NCBI RefSeq assembly: GCF_002158905.1 | Contig: NZ_CP021431.1 | Span: 2,729,001 to 2,793,000, forward strand | DNA from: Yoonia vestfoldensis | Lineage (GTDB): Bacteria; Pseudomonadota; Alphaproteobacteria; Rhodobacterales; Rhodobacteraceae | Reading direction: 5' to 3' | DNA length: 64,000 nt | In this document: positions 1 through 8,321 of the stretch, in pieces | Layout: every line of letters starts with the position of its first letter | Numbering within the stretch: position 1 is the stretch's first letter | The notes under the pieces: generated by a model | What the model was told of the DNA's origin: nothing | What the model saw: only the letters and a program-made list of their open reading frames with translations | The model's database searches: none | Translations under genes and position numbers: made by a program

Positions 1-2001
1 ATTCTGCATTTCAATCGGATGGTGCAATTCCCAGCCCAGCTCGCCGGTATAGGCGACGCGGATCGCATTGACCGGACACATCCCGAGTTCGATCTTTTGC
101 GCAGACAGCCATGGGAAACGCTTGTTCGACAGGGCGGTGGCTGGATCGGCATCCTTGATCACGGCGGCCAGCACGTCGCGGGATTTGGGACCGGCGATGG
201 CGAAAACGCCCCATTGCGTGGTCACATCCTGCGCGTTGATCCGGCCGAATGTGGGTTCCTTGTCCTCGATCGCCTTGAACAGGTAATCCTGATCATAGGC
301 GGTCCATGCCCCGGCAGAGACGAGGTAATAATCATTCTCGCCATTGCGCACGATGGTATATTCGGTGCGCGTCGTGCCATGGGCGGTCAGCGCATAGGTC
401 AGGTTGATCCGGCCCACGCGCGGCAATTTATTGGTGGTGAACCAATCCAGAAAGGCGGTCGCCCCCGGCCCGGTGATCCGGTGCTTGGTAAAGGCGGTGG
501 CGTCGATCAGGCCCACGCCTTCGCGGATCGCCTTGGCCTCTTCCACCGCATATTGCCACCAGCCGCCGCGCCGGAAGGACCGCGCGTCATGGTCGTTGAA
601 CCCGGCGGGGGCATAATAATTGGGCCGTTCCCAACCGTTCACGAAACCGAATTGCGCGCCACGCGCCGCTTGGCGGTCATAGGCGGGCGAGGTGCGCAAA
701 GGCCGACAGGCGGGGCGTTCTTCATCGGGATGATGCAGGATATAGACGTGGTCGTAGCATTCCTCGTTCTTGCGCGCGGCAAATTCGGTGGTCATCCAAT
801 TGCCGTAACGCTTGGGGTCAAGCGAGGCCATGTCGATTTCCGCCTCGCCATGCACCATCATCTGGGCAAGGTAATAGCCGGTGCCACCAGCCGCCGTGAT
901 GCCAAACGAAAACCCTTCGGCCAGCCACATATTGCGCAATCCGGGTGCGGGGCCGACCAGCGGGTTACCGTCGGGCGTGTAACAGATCGGGCCGTTGAAA
1001 TCGTCTTTCAGCCCCGAATCCTCGCAAGACGGAATCCGGTGGATCATCGCCATATATTGGTCCTCGATCCGTTCCAGATCGAGCGGGAAGAGATCGGCGC
1101 GGAAAGAGTCAGGCACGCCATATTCAAAAACCGCAGGGGCGTTCTTTTCATAGACCCCCAAGATCCAGCCGCCGCGTTCCTCGCGCACATAAGATTGCGC
1201 ATCGGCGTCGCGGATCACGGGATGTTCGACATGGCCTTCGGCGCGGAATTTCACCAGCGCGGGGTCTTGGTCCATCACGATGAATTGGTGTTCAACGGGG
1301 ATCGCGGGGATCTTGATGCCAAGCTTTTTCGCCGTGGTCTGCGCATGGTTGCCAGAGGCGGTGACGACATGTTCGGCGGTGATGGTGATCTGTTCCTCGG
1401 ATGGCACCAGATTGCCGCCCTTTTCGACCATCTTGGTGCAGGTCACTTCCCAATGGGTGCCGTTCCAGTGGAATGCATCGGCCTGCCATTTGCGCACGAT
1501 CTCGACGCCGCGCTGGCGGGCACCCTTGGCCATGGCCTGCGTCACATCGGCGGGGTTAATATAGCCGTCGGTATGGTGATACAGCGCGCCTTTGAGGTCA
1601 TCGGTATTGATCAGCGGCCATTTCGCCTTGATCTGGTCAGGGGTCATCCAGACATAGGGCACATCGCAGGTTTCGGCCGTGGATGCATAAAGCATGAATT
1701 CATCCATGCGGTCCTGCGTCTGGGCCATGCGCAGATTGCCGACCACGGCGAAACCTGCGTTCAGGCCGGTTTCCGCCTCTAGCGATTTGTAGAAATCGAC
1801 CGAATATTTGTGGATATGGGTCGTGGCAAAAGACATGTTGAACAAGGGCAGCAGGCCCGCCGCATGCCATGTGGACCCCGAGGTCAGCTCGTCGCGTTCC
1901 AGCAGCATCACATCATCCCAGCCCGCCTTGGCCAGATGATAGGCGATCGACGTGCCCACGGCGCCACCACCGACGACCAATGCTTTGACTTGCGTTTTCA
2001 T
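1..2001 (-). CDS. FAD-dependent dimethylglycine/sarcosine dehydrogenase-like protein (3' end beyond window)
   Basis: Reading from the ATG at 2001, 667 codons stay open to the window edge, so the C-terminus is missing. Seen: an N-terminal dinucleotide fold (GGGAVG at residues 11-16) and a WHAAGLL motif at residues 45-51, whose His46 matches the histidine that covalently binds FAD in the dimethylglycine/sarcosine dehydrogenase family. After a DAO domain of about 400 residues comes a region resembling the GcvT-like folate-binding half (for example LIDATAFTKHRITGPGA). Family members run to about 800 residues and oxidatively demethylate N-methylated glycines, passing the C1 unit to tetrahydrofolate. 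A GAGGGA ribosome site sits about 8 nt before the ATG. The exact substrate cannot be read from sequence. The long plus-strand frame across it is a GC-driven antisense shadow. Confidence 0.88.
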   Translation of the reverse strand, partial: MKTQVKALVVGGGAVGTSIAYHLAKAGWDDVMLLERDELTSGSTWHAAGLLPLFNMSFATTHIHKYSVDFYKSLEAETGLNAGFAVVGNLRMAQTQDRMDEFMLYASTAETCDVPYVWMTPDQIKAKWPLINTDDLKGALYHHTDGYINPADVTQAMAKGARQRGVEIVRKWQADAFHWNGTHWEVTCTKMVEKGGNLVPSEEQITITAEHVVTASGNHAQTTAKKLGIKIPAIPVEHQFIVMDQDPALVKFRAEGHVEHPVIRDADAQSYVREERGGWILGVYEKNAPAVFEYGVPDSFRADLFPLDLERIEDQYMAMIHRIPSCEDSGLKDDFNGPICYTPDGNPLVGPAPGLRNMWLAEGFSFGITAAGGTGYYLAQMMVHGEAEIDMASLDPKRYGNWMTTEFAARKNEECYDHVYILHHPDEERPACRPLRTSPAYDRQAARGAQFGFVNGWERPNYYAPAGFNDHDARSFRRGGWWQYAVEEAKAIREGVGLIDATAFTKHRITGPGATAFLDWFTTNKLPRVGRINLTYALTAHGTTRTEYTIVRNGENDYYLVSAGAWTAYDQDYLFKAIEDKEPTFGRINAQDVTTQWGVFAIAGPKSRDVLAAVIKDADPATALSNKRFPWLSAQKIELGMCPVNAIRVAYTGELGWELHHPIEMQN

Positions 2002-2140
2002 GCTGACGATTCCCTCGGCGCTGCTTTGGGTGCAATCTGCTTGAAAGCCGCAAGGCGCGACAGAACCAGCCGACGCCTTGTCGTCTAATTGCGACAGGCG
2101 GACCGGTTGGCGCTGGTCCAAAGCGCAGGGCAAGCGGCCC

Positions 2141-2161
2141 GCCGGCGGCTGGTGCGCCGGC
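2141..2161 (-). terminator. GC-rich hairpin just 3' of the hydroxyacid dehydrogenase gene
   Basis: Arms GCCGGCG (2141-2147) and CGCCGGC (2155-2161) form a 7-bp stem with a 7-nt loop, a few bases past the stop codon at 2168. There is no T-run, so it is either a weak or Rho-assisted terminator or an RNA-stabilising 3' hairpin. Confidence 0.4.
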
Positions 2162-2167
2162 GCGCCA

Positions 2168-3154
2168 TCACAACATGCTGGGCACAACCAGATCCGGCGG
2201 GCGATGCCCATCGGCAAAGGTCTTGATGTTCAGGATGACTTTCTCGCCCATCTCGACCCGGCCTTCGAGCGTGGCCGACCCCATATGCGGCAGCAGGATT
2301 GCATTTGGCAATTCCTTCAGGCGCGGATTGATCAGATGGCCGCGTTCAAAGACATCAAGACCCGCGCCCGCGATTTCACCCGCGCGCAGCATCCGCGTCA
2401 GCGCGTTTTCGTCGATCACCTCGCCGCGTGACGTGTTCACGATCACCGCAGAGGGTTTCATCAGCTTCAGCCGGCGCGCGTTCATCAGGTGAAAGGTAGA
2501 CGGCGTATGCGGGCAGTTGATCGACAGGATGTCCATCCGCGCAACCATCTGGTCAAGGCTTTCCCAATAGGTCGCATCCAGCGCCTCTTCGACCTCGGGG
2601 CGCAGGCGGCGGCGGTTGTGGTAATGGACTTGCAAGCCAAAGGCGGCGGCACGTTTCGCGACCGCCTGCCCGATCCGGCCCATCCCCAGAATGCCCAGAC
2701 GCCGCCCCTTGATCCGGCCGCCCATCATCGCGGTCGGTGTCCAGCCCTGCCATGTCTCTGATTGGGCCAGCTTGATCCCCTCGCCCATGCGGCGCGTCAC
2801 ACCAAGGATCAGCGCCATCACCATATCGGCGGTGTCATCGGTCATCACGCCCGGCGTATTGGACACATGGATGCCCCGCTGGCGCGCGGTGGCCACGTCG
2901 ATATGATCGACACCTGCGCCGTAATTGGCGATCAGCTTGAGCTTGTCACCCGCCCGCGCGAGGATTTTCGCGTCGATCTGATCGGTGATCGTGGGCACCA
3001 GCACATCGGCGGATTGCATCGCCTCGACCAATTCCTCGGGCGTCATCGGCGCGTCAGTGTCGCGCAATTGCACGTCGAATAATTCCTTGAGCCGGGTTTC
3101 CACCTGTTCAGGCAATTGTCGCGTCACGACAACAGTAAGATGCTTTCCTGGCAT
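2168..3154 (-). CDS. 2-hydroxyacid dehydrogenase (glyoxylate/hydroxypyruvate reductase-like)
   Basis: 328 residues, a normal size for the D-isomer-specific 2-hydroxyacid dehydrogenase family. The NAD(P)-binding motif is GMGRIGQAVAKRA. The catalytic triad can be placed: Arg in NTSRGEVIDENAL, Glu in GAGLDVFERG and His in LLPHMGSAT. The start chosen is the ATG at 3154, preceded by AGAGGGACG; the frame is open much further upstream, but that part crosses the divergent SH3 gene and has no family resemblance. The likely reaction is NAD(P)H-dependent reduction of glyoxylate or hydroxypyruvate, which would fit a genome with glyoxylate-yielding EMC enzymes, but substrate choice is inferred. It is transcribed away from the SH3 protein gene and towards the flavoprotein gene. 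Confidence 0.85.
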   Translation of the reverse strand: MPGKHLTVVVTRQLPEQVETRLKELFDVQLRDTDAPMTPEELVEAMQSADVLVPTITDQIDAKILARAGDKLKLIANYGAGVDHIDVATARQRGIHVSNTPGVMTDDTADMVMALILGVTRRMGEGIKLAQSETWQGWTPTAMMGGRIKGRRLGILGMGRIGQAVAKRAAAFGLQVHYHNRRRLRPEVEEALDATYWESLDQMVARMDILSINCPHTPSTFHLMNARRLKLMKPSAVIVNTSRGEVIDENALTRMLRAGEIAGAGLDVFERGHLINPRLKELPNAILLPHMGSATLEGRVEMGEKVILNIKTFADGHRPPDLVVPSML

Positions 3155-3260
3155 GGCTCGTCCCTCTTGGCTTTTCAAATCCGGTCCTGCATGGCAGGTT
3201 GCGCGAAAGGGACGCGCAGCACAAGAACAGCGCGCCCGAAACGGGCATAAAAGGCAGAAA

Positions 3261-3791
3261 ATGAACAGTTTCGTCCGGTGGTCCCGCAGATTGCGCCTGG
3301 CGCTTTGTGCCGCCTTGCTGGCCGGTGCCGCCGCCGTGGCACAAGAGGCCAGCGACGGCCCCGCAATCGGGCCGGAAACCAACCTGCCGGTGCCACGCTT
3401 CGTGTCGCTGAACGCGGGCGAGGCGAATGTCCGCCGTGGCCCGTCGCTGTCGCACCGGATCGACTGGGTGTTCAAACGGCGCAACATGCCGCTGCAACTG
3501 GTCGCGGAATATGGCCAATGGCGGCGCGTCATCGACCGCGACGGCCAAGGCGGGTGGATTCATTATACGCTGCTGTCGGGCGCCCGCACCGTGCTGGTCA
3601 ATGAGGCACGCACCGCGCTGCGCGCGCGCCCCGAACCTGGCGCGACCGAGACCGCGATCCTCGAACAGGGGGTGATCGCGCGGCTGGGTCAATGCGCACC
3701 CGATTGGTGCCAACTGAACGCGGGCGGCTATCGGGGATGGGTACCCAAATCCGATATCTGGGGCGTCACGCTGGAAGAATTGCGTGACTAG
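3261..3791 (+). CDS. Secreted SH3-domain (SH3b) protein
   Basis: 176 residues. The N-terminus is a signal peptide (RRLR followed by a hydrophobic stretch ending near AVAQ), so the product is exported to the periplasm. Two bacterial SH3-like repeats follow, at about residues 48-105 (NAGEANVRRGPS is the typical opening) and 108-170 (EARTALRARPEPG). Such domains are common in cell-wall-associated proteins and are thought to bind peptidoglycan or peptide ligands; no catalytic domain is present. The ATG at 3261 follows AAAGGCAGAAA. The gene is divergent from the hydroxyacid dehydrogenase and 27 bp from the CDF transporter gene. Function is unknown beyond envelope association. Confidence 0.8.
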   Translation: MNSFVRWSRRLRLALCAALLAGAAAVAQEASDGPAIGPETNLPVPRFVSLNAGEANVRRGPSLSHRIDWVFKRRNMPLQLVAEYGQWRRVIDRDGQGGWIHYTLLSGARTVLVNEARTALRARPEPGATETAILEQGVIARLGQCAPDWCQLNAGGYRGWVPKSDIWGVTLEELRD

Positions 3792-3818
3792 CTGCGGCGG
3801 ATTGCCTAATCAGCGCGG

Positions 3819-4727
3819 ATGAGCCTGCAACACGACACCCGCATGAACCTGTCCGCCGGGCTGTTATCCGTGACCGTCGCCGCCGTGCTGGTCGCGGCCA
3901 AGCTGTGGGCGCTGGCGGAAACCGGATCGCTGGCAGTGGCGGCGACGCTGGCGGATAGCGCGCTTGACCTGATGATGTCGCTGGGCGGTCTGGCCGCCAT
4001 CGCCTATGCTGCCAAACCTGCCGATGACGACCATAATTTCGGCCATAGTTCGGCCGAGGATCTGGCGGCGCTGGGCCAATCCTTGTTCATCCTTGTCTCG
4101 GCGGCGGTGATCGCGGTGGCGGCAGTGCTGCGCTTGCTGGATGATACCACCGCCATGCCCCGGGCCGAAGGTTTCGGCATCGGAATCATGGTGTTTTCGA
4201 TCATCGTCACGCTGGGGCTGGTCAGCTGGCAGCGCCATGTCGCGCGCCGCACCGGCAACAAGGTCGTGCTGGCCGACAGCCTGCATTACATGGGCGATCT
4301 GATCCCCAATATCGGGGCGATTGTCGCGCTTTGGGCGGCGGCCCGGTTTGGCCTGTTCCAGATCGACAGTGTCGTGGCTTTGGGGGCTGCGGCCTTTCTG
4401 GCGGTGGGGGCGCTGCGCATCGGCAAGGGGGCTTGGGATGCGCTGATGGACCGGCAGGCCGACCCTGCGATGATCGCGGGCATCCGGCAGATCGTGGACA
4501 GCTGCGACGGCGTGCGCGGTTATCACGACCTGAAAACGCGCGTCGCGGGCAGCCGGGTTTTCGTGAACCTGCATATCGAATTGGACGGGGCGCAATCGCT
4601 GGACGCCGCCCATGCGATCGGTGCGGCCCTGCGCCGCGACATTATCGCCGCCTATCCGCGCGCCGATGTGCTGATCCACAAGGACCCAGTCGGCGTGAAA
4701 CGCCACCCTGACGATCCTCGCCGCTAA
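3819..4727 (+). CDS. Cation diffusion facilitator (FieF-like) metal efflux transporter
   Basis: 302 residues with the six-helix membrane domain and short cytoplasmic C-terminal domain of CDF exporters. Metal-binding residues of the Zn/Fe-type proteins are present: Asp46 and Asp50 in ADSALD, and Asp153, His156 and Asp160 in ADSLHYMGD, matching the D-x3-D and H-x3-D pattern of E. coli FieF. A histidine/aspartate-rich cytoplasmic loop (DDDHNFGH) lies near residues 69-76. It is expected to export divalent Zn, Fe or Cd by proton antiport; metal preference is not readable. The start is uncertain: neither the ATG at 3819 nor the one at 3843 has a clear ribosome site. Confidence 0.88.
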   Translation: MSLQHDTRMNLSAGLLSVTVAAVLVAAKLWALAETGSLAVAATLADSALDLMMSLGGLAAIAYAAKPADDDHNFGHSSAEDLAALGQSLFILVSAAVIAVAAVLRLLDDTTAMPRAEGFGIGIMVFSIIVTLGLVSWQRHVARRTGNKVVLADSLHYMGDLIPNIGAIVALWAAARFGLFQIDSVVALGAAAFLAVGALRIGKGAWDALMDRQADPAMIAGIRQIVDSCDGVRGYHDLKTRVAGSRVFVNLHIELDGAQSLDAAHAIGAALRRDIIAAYPRADVLIHKDPVGVKRHPDDPRR

Positions 4728-4734
4728 GGTCGCA

Positions 4735-4749
4735 GGGGGCGCTGCCCCC
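4735..4749 (+). terminator. Hairpin 3' of the CDF gene
   Basis: GGGGGC (4735-4740), loop GCT, GCCCCC (4744-4749) lies 8 bp after the CDF stop codon. There is no T-run. It is followed directly by a copy of the dispersed 3'-end repeat. Confidence 0.4.
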
Positions 4750-4761
4750 GCCCCTGCGGGA

Positions 4762-4790
4762 CTCCCCCGGGATATTTACGCTCGGAAGAT
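4762..4790 (+). repeat. Dispersed 3'-end element, copy A
   Basis: Contains GGGATATTT followed by CTCGGAAGAT, reading on the plus strand downstream of the CDF gene, between it and the convergent dcp gene. It is one of six related copies here (also near 13971, 21880, 37895, 46005 and 51951), all at gene 3' ends and co-directional with the gene that has just ended. Confidence 0.75.
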
Positions 4791-4792
4791 GG

Positions 4793-6814
4793 TCAGGCGG
4801 CCAGACCGCGGCCTTTGAGCAAAGCATCCACCCCCGGCATCCGCCCACGGAAAGCGGTGTAGAGATCGGCCGCATCCACCGATCCGCCCGAGGACAGCAC
4901 GGTCTGTTCAAGACGGGCGGCGGTGGCGGGATCGAAAGGATCGCCTGCTTCCTCGAAGGCGGCGAAAGCGTCGGCGTCCATCACCTCGGACCACATATAG
5001 CTGTAATAGCCGCTGGAATAGCCGTCACCGGCGAAGACATGCGCGAAATGCGGCGTCGCGTGGCGCATGCCGATGGCGCGCGGCATCCCGATATCTGCAA
5101 GGATTTCCGCCTGCTTTTGCATCGGATCGGCGGGGGCAGGCCCGTCATGGAACCCCAGATCGACCAGCGCCGAGGCCACATATTCCACCGTCTGAAAGCC
5201 CATGTCGTAATTTGCCGCCCCCAGCATCCGTTGCAGCAGATCGGCAGGCATCGCAGCGCCCGTATCCGCATGGGTCGCGAATTCCGACAGGACAGCGGGC
5301 AGGCTGAGCCAATGTTCATAGAGCTGGCTGGGCAATTCCACGAAATCCCGCGCGACGGAGGTGCCGCTGATGCTTTCATAGGTTACATCCGACAGCATCT
5401 GGTGCAAAGCATGGCCGAATTCGTGAAACAAGGTCCGCGCGTCGTCAAAGGATAAAAGCGCGGGTTGGCCTGCCTCGGGTTTGGCAAAGTTGCACACGTT
5501 GATGACATGCGGGCGGGTGTCACCGCCCAGCCGTTTTTGCGACCGCATCGCCGAACACCAGGCCCCTGACCGTTTCGATCCGCGCGCGAAATAATCGCCG
5601 ATGAAGACCGCGACATGCGCGCCATTGCGCGTGACCTCCCACATCCGCACATCGGCATGGTAGACGGGGCCGTCGATGGGGGTGAAATCCAGCCCGAACA
5701 GCCGGTTGGCACAGGCGAAGGCCGCGTCGATCATCCGGTCGAGTTGCAGATAGGGTTTGAGGGCGGCCTCATCCAGATCATGCAGCGCGCGGCGCCGTTT
5801 TTCAGCATAATAGCGCCAGTCCCAAGGTTCCAGCGGGCCTGTCTGCCCATCGGCATGCAGCATCTGTTCCAGGATCGCGGCATCAGCCTCGGCCGCGGCT
5901 TTGGCGGGGTGCCAGACCTGCATCAGCAGATCGCGCACCGCCGCAGGATGGCCCGCCATCTCGGTTTCCAGCTTGAAATCGGCAAAGCTCGCGTAGCCCA
6001 GCAGCGCCGCACGTTCTTGCCGCAGGGCCAGCGTTTCGGCCGCAATCGCGCGGTTGTCGGTCGCCCCGCCATTGGCCCCGCGCGCGCCCCAGGCGAGATA
6101 GGCCTTTTGCCGCAGATCGCGGCGCGCGGAAAATTGCAGGAACGGCACGATCAACGCGCGCGAAAGCGTGACGACAGGGCCGCCCAGGCCTTTTTCAGCC
6201 CCTGCCGCGCGGGCAGTTGCCAGCACGAAATCGGGCAGCCCGTCCAGATCATCCGCACCAAGCGGCATGACCCAGTCGCGTTCATCGGCCAGCAGGTTTT
6301 GTGTGAATTGCGTGCCCAGCACCGATAGCCGCGATTTCACCGCGCGCAGCCGGGCGGCGGCGTCCCCGTCCAGCAAGGCCCCCGCACGCAGAAAGCCACG
6401 CCGTGTCAGCATCAGCACGCGCTGTTGCTCGGCGGTCAGATCAAGCGTATCGCGGGCGGCCCAGAGCGCCTCTATCCGCGCGAAAAGCGCCTTGTTTTCG
6501 GAAATCTCGGAAGAATAGGCGCTGAGCAAGGGCGCGAAATCGCGCTGCAAAGCGTTGCGCGCGGGGGTGCTGTCGGCCCCTGCAAGGCTGTAGAACGCGC
6601 CCAGCACGCGGTTCAGCCCGGCATCAGCCAGTTCCAGCGCCGCGATCGTATTGGCAAAGTCAGGCGCATCGGGATTATCCGCAATCGCGGCGATATTGGC
6701 GCGCGACTGGGCCAGTGCGGCATCGACCGCAGGCGCGAAATCATCATCCGTGATCCGGTCAAAAGGCGGCAGGCCAAAGGGCGTGTCCCAATCGGACAGC
6801 AGCGGGTTGGTCAT
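4793..6814 (-). CDS. dcp: Peptidyl-dipeptidase Dcp (M3 metallopeptidase)
   Basis: 673 residues, matching E. coli Dcp in length and along its sequence. The thermolysin-like zinc motif HEFGH lies near residue 460 in LFHEFGHALH, and the Dcp/oligopeptidase substrate-loop region (GYSSGYYSYMW) is present near the C-terminus. The enzyme is a cytoplasmic zinc protease that removes C-terminal dipeptides. There is no signal peptide. The start at 6814 overlaps the stop of the upstream moeB-like gene by ATGA, which fixes the start and places it last in the coaBC-dut-moeB-dcp unit; an in-frame upstream extension exists but lies inside moeB. PrlC-type oligopeptidase A is the alternative within the family. 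Confidence 0.9.
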   Translation of the reverse strand: MTNPLLSDWDTPFGLPPFDRITDDDFAPAVDAALAQSRANIAAIADNPDAPDFANTIAALELADAGLNRVLGAFYSLAGADSTPARNALQRDFAPLLSAYSSEISENKALFARIEALWAARDTLDLTAEQQRVLMLTRRGFLRAGALLDGDAAARLRAVKSRLSVLGTQFTQNLLADERDWVMPLGADDLDGLPDFVLATARAAGAEKGLGGPVVTLSRALIVPFLQFSARRDLRQKAYLAWGARGANGGATDNRAIAAETLALRQERAALLGYASFADFKLETEMAGHPAAVRDLLMQVWHPAKAAAEADAAILEQMLHADGQTGPLEPWDWRYYAEKRRRALHDLDEAALKPYLQLDRMIDAAFACANRLFGLDFTPIDGPVYHADVRMWEVTRNGAHVAVFIGDYFARGSKRSGAWCSAMRSQKRLGGDTRPHVINVCNFAKPEAGQPALLSFDDARTLFHEFGHALHQMLSDVTYESISGTSVARDFVELPSQLYEHWLSLPAVLSEFATHADTGAAMPADLLQRMLGAANYDMGFQTVEYVASALVDLGFHDGPAPADPMQKQAEILADIGMPRAIGMRHATPHFAHVFAGDGYSSGYYSYMWSEVMDADAFAAFEEAGDPFDPATAARLEQTVLSSGGSVDAADLYTAFRGRMPGVDALLKGRGLAA

Positions 6815-7878
6815 GGCGAAACTCCTGTCGATCGTGTCAGCCCCTTGCCCGCACAGACCGGGCAATCGGGCTGCGGCTTGATCGTGATGGTCCGGGTCTG
6901 GGCATAGAGCGCGTCATAGATCAGCAGCCGTCCGGCCAGGCTATCGCCGGCCTGGGTGATCCATTTGATCGCCTCGACCGCCATCATCGCGCCGATCACG
7001 CCGGGCAAAGGCCCCAGCACGCCCGCCTCGGCGCAGGAAGGGACCAGCGCGGCATCGGGGGCTTGGGGGAAGACGCAGGCATAGCAAGGGCTGCCATGGG
7101 CCGGATCATAGAGGCTGATCTGCCCTTCCCATTGCGTCAGCGCGGCCGCGATCAGCGGGATCCCTTGGGCCAGCGCCGTTTGGTTGACCAGATAGCGGGT
7201 GGCGAAATTGTCGCTGCCATCCAGCACCAGATCATAATCGGCGCAAAGCGCGGTTGCGATATCAGCCGTCAGCCGCCGGTGATAGGGGCGCACGGTCACG
7301 AACGGGTTCTGCGCCATCATGGCAGCAGCAGCGGAATGCACCTTGGGCATGCCGATATTCTTGTCGGGATGGATCACCTGCCGTTGCAGGTTGGTATTCT
7401 CGACAATGTCATCGTCGATCACGCCGATGGTGCCGACACCGGCGGCAGCCAGATATTGCAGCGCGGGCGCGCCCAGCCCGCCTGCCCCCACCACCAACAC
7501 GCGCGCATCGCGCAAGGCCTTTTGCCCCGGCCCGCCGATTTCACGCAGCACGATATGGCGGGCATAGCGGTTCAGTTCCGTGTCCGAAAAGCTGCCGGGT
7601 TTCGCGGTGGGCGCAGCGACGGGCGTGACCCGCGCGCGCAGGCGGGCAAGGCCACGGCGATAGGCCGCAACGATGAAACCAAAGGCGATCAGCAGCCCCC
7701 ATAGCCGCGCATCGCCCCCCGTCGCCATGCGCAAAGGATGGCCCGCAGGCAAGATCACATGCAGCATCATCACGCTGACCAAAAGGATGCCCAGCATCGT
7801 CCAGCGCGCGTGATACGGCGCTTTCATCGCGATGCCGATCCCCCAGAGGGCGGCGGCCATGGCACCCACCATGATCAT
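6811..7878 (-). CDS. moeB: MoeB/ThiF-family adenylyltransferase with N-terminal membrane segments
   Basis: 355 residues. Residues from about 95 onward are a complete HesA/MoeB/ThiF domain: the opening RYARHIVLREIGGPGQ, the ATP-binding GAGGLGAPALQYLA, and two zinc-binding CxxC pairs (CYAC and CPVC). The enzyme adenylates the C-terminal glycine of a ubiquitin-like sulfur carrier such as MoaD or ThiS. The first 75 or so residues are hydrophobic with two or three probable transmembrane helices, so the enzyme is probably anchored on the inner face of the membrane. The start at 7878 is supported by an ATGA overlap with dut; a second ATG lies 6 bp inside. MoaD versus ThiS partner is not determined. 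Confidence 0.85.
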   Translation of the reverse strand: MIMVGAMAAALWGIGIAMKAPYHARWTMLGILLVSVMMLHVILPAGHPLRMATGGDARLWGLLIAFGFIVAAYRRGLARLRARVTPVAAPTAKPGSFSDTELNRYARHIVLREIGGPGQKALRDARVLVVGAGGLGAPALQYLAAAGVGTIGVIDDDIVENTNLQRQVIHPDKNIGMPKVHSAAAAMMAQNPFVTVRPYHRRLTADIATALCADYDLVLDGSDNFATRYLVNQTALAQGIPLIAAALTQWEGQISLYDPAHGSPCYACVFPQAPDAALVPSCAEAGVLGPLPGVIGAMMAVEAIKWITQAGDSLAGRLLIYDALYAQTRTITIKPQPDCPVCAGKGLTRSTGVSP

Positions 7879-8321
7879 GTGCCGGTGGACCCGAAACCGC
7901 CCGCGGCACGGGGGCTGTCCGACAGGGATTCAACCAACGTGAAATCCACCTGCACCACGGGGGCCACGACCATCTGGGCGATCCGCATGCCATGGGTGAT
8001 CTGCACCGGATCGGTCCCGTGGTTCACCACGATCACCCCCACGGGGCCGCGATAATCACTGTCAATCGTGCCGGGCGCATTCAGCAGCGTCAGCCCCTGT
8101 TTCAGCGCCAGACCAGAGCGTGGGCGGATCTGCGCCTCATAGCCTTGGGGGATTTCCATCCGCAGCCCTGTGGGGATCAGCGCGCGCGCGCCGGGGGGCA
8201 GGTCAACCACGCCCCTGTCAGGCAGATTGGCGCGCAGATCAGCACCCGCCGCCCCGGCCGTTTCATAGCGGGGCAGGCCAAGCGAGCGGTCTGCCCCCGC
8301 GTCCCAAACCAGATTGATCAT
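7875..8321 (-). CDS. dut: dUTP diphosphatase
   Basis: 148 residues, the usual size of trimeric dUTPases. Conserved motifs are visible in order: PRSGLALK (motif 2), GTIDSDYRGPVGV (motif 3, with the catalytic Asp and uracil-binding hairpin), MRIAQMVV (motif 4), and the glycine-rich C-terminal GGFGSTG (motif 5) that closes over the active site. It hydrolyses dUTP to dUMP, keeping uracil out of DNA and feeding thymidylate synthesis. It overlaps coaBC upstream and moeB downstream by ATGA, so it is translationally coupled within the operon; coaBC-dut adjacency is a common bacterial arrangement. Confidence 0.95.
   Translation of the reverse strand: MINLVWDAGADRSLGLPRYETAGAAGADLRANLPDRGVVDLPPGARALIPTGLRMEIPQGYEAQIRPRSGLALKQGLTLLNAPGTIDSDYRGPVGVIVVNHGTDPVQITHGMRIAQMVVAPVVQVDFTLVESLSDSPRAAGGFGSTGT

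Noticed and set aside
19..1782. 587-codon plus-strand open frame
   Set aside because: It is antisense to a clear dimethylglycine dehydrogenase-like gene with FAD motifs; GC-rich codon bias keeps the opposite frame open. Its translation resembles no family.
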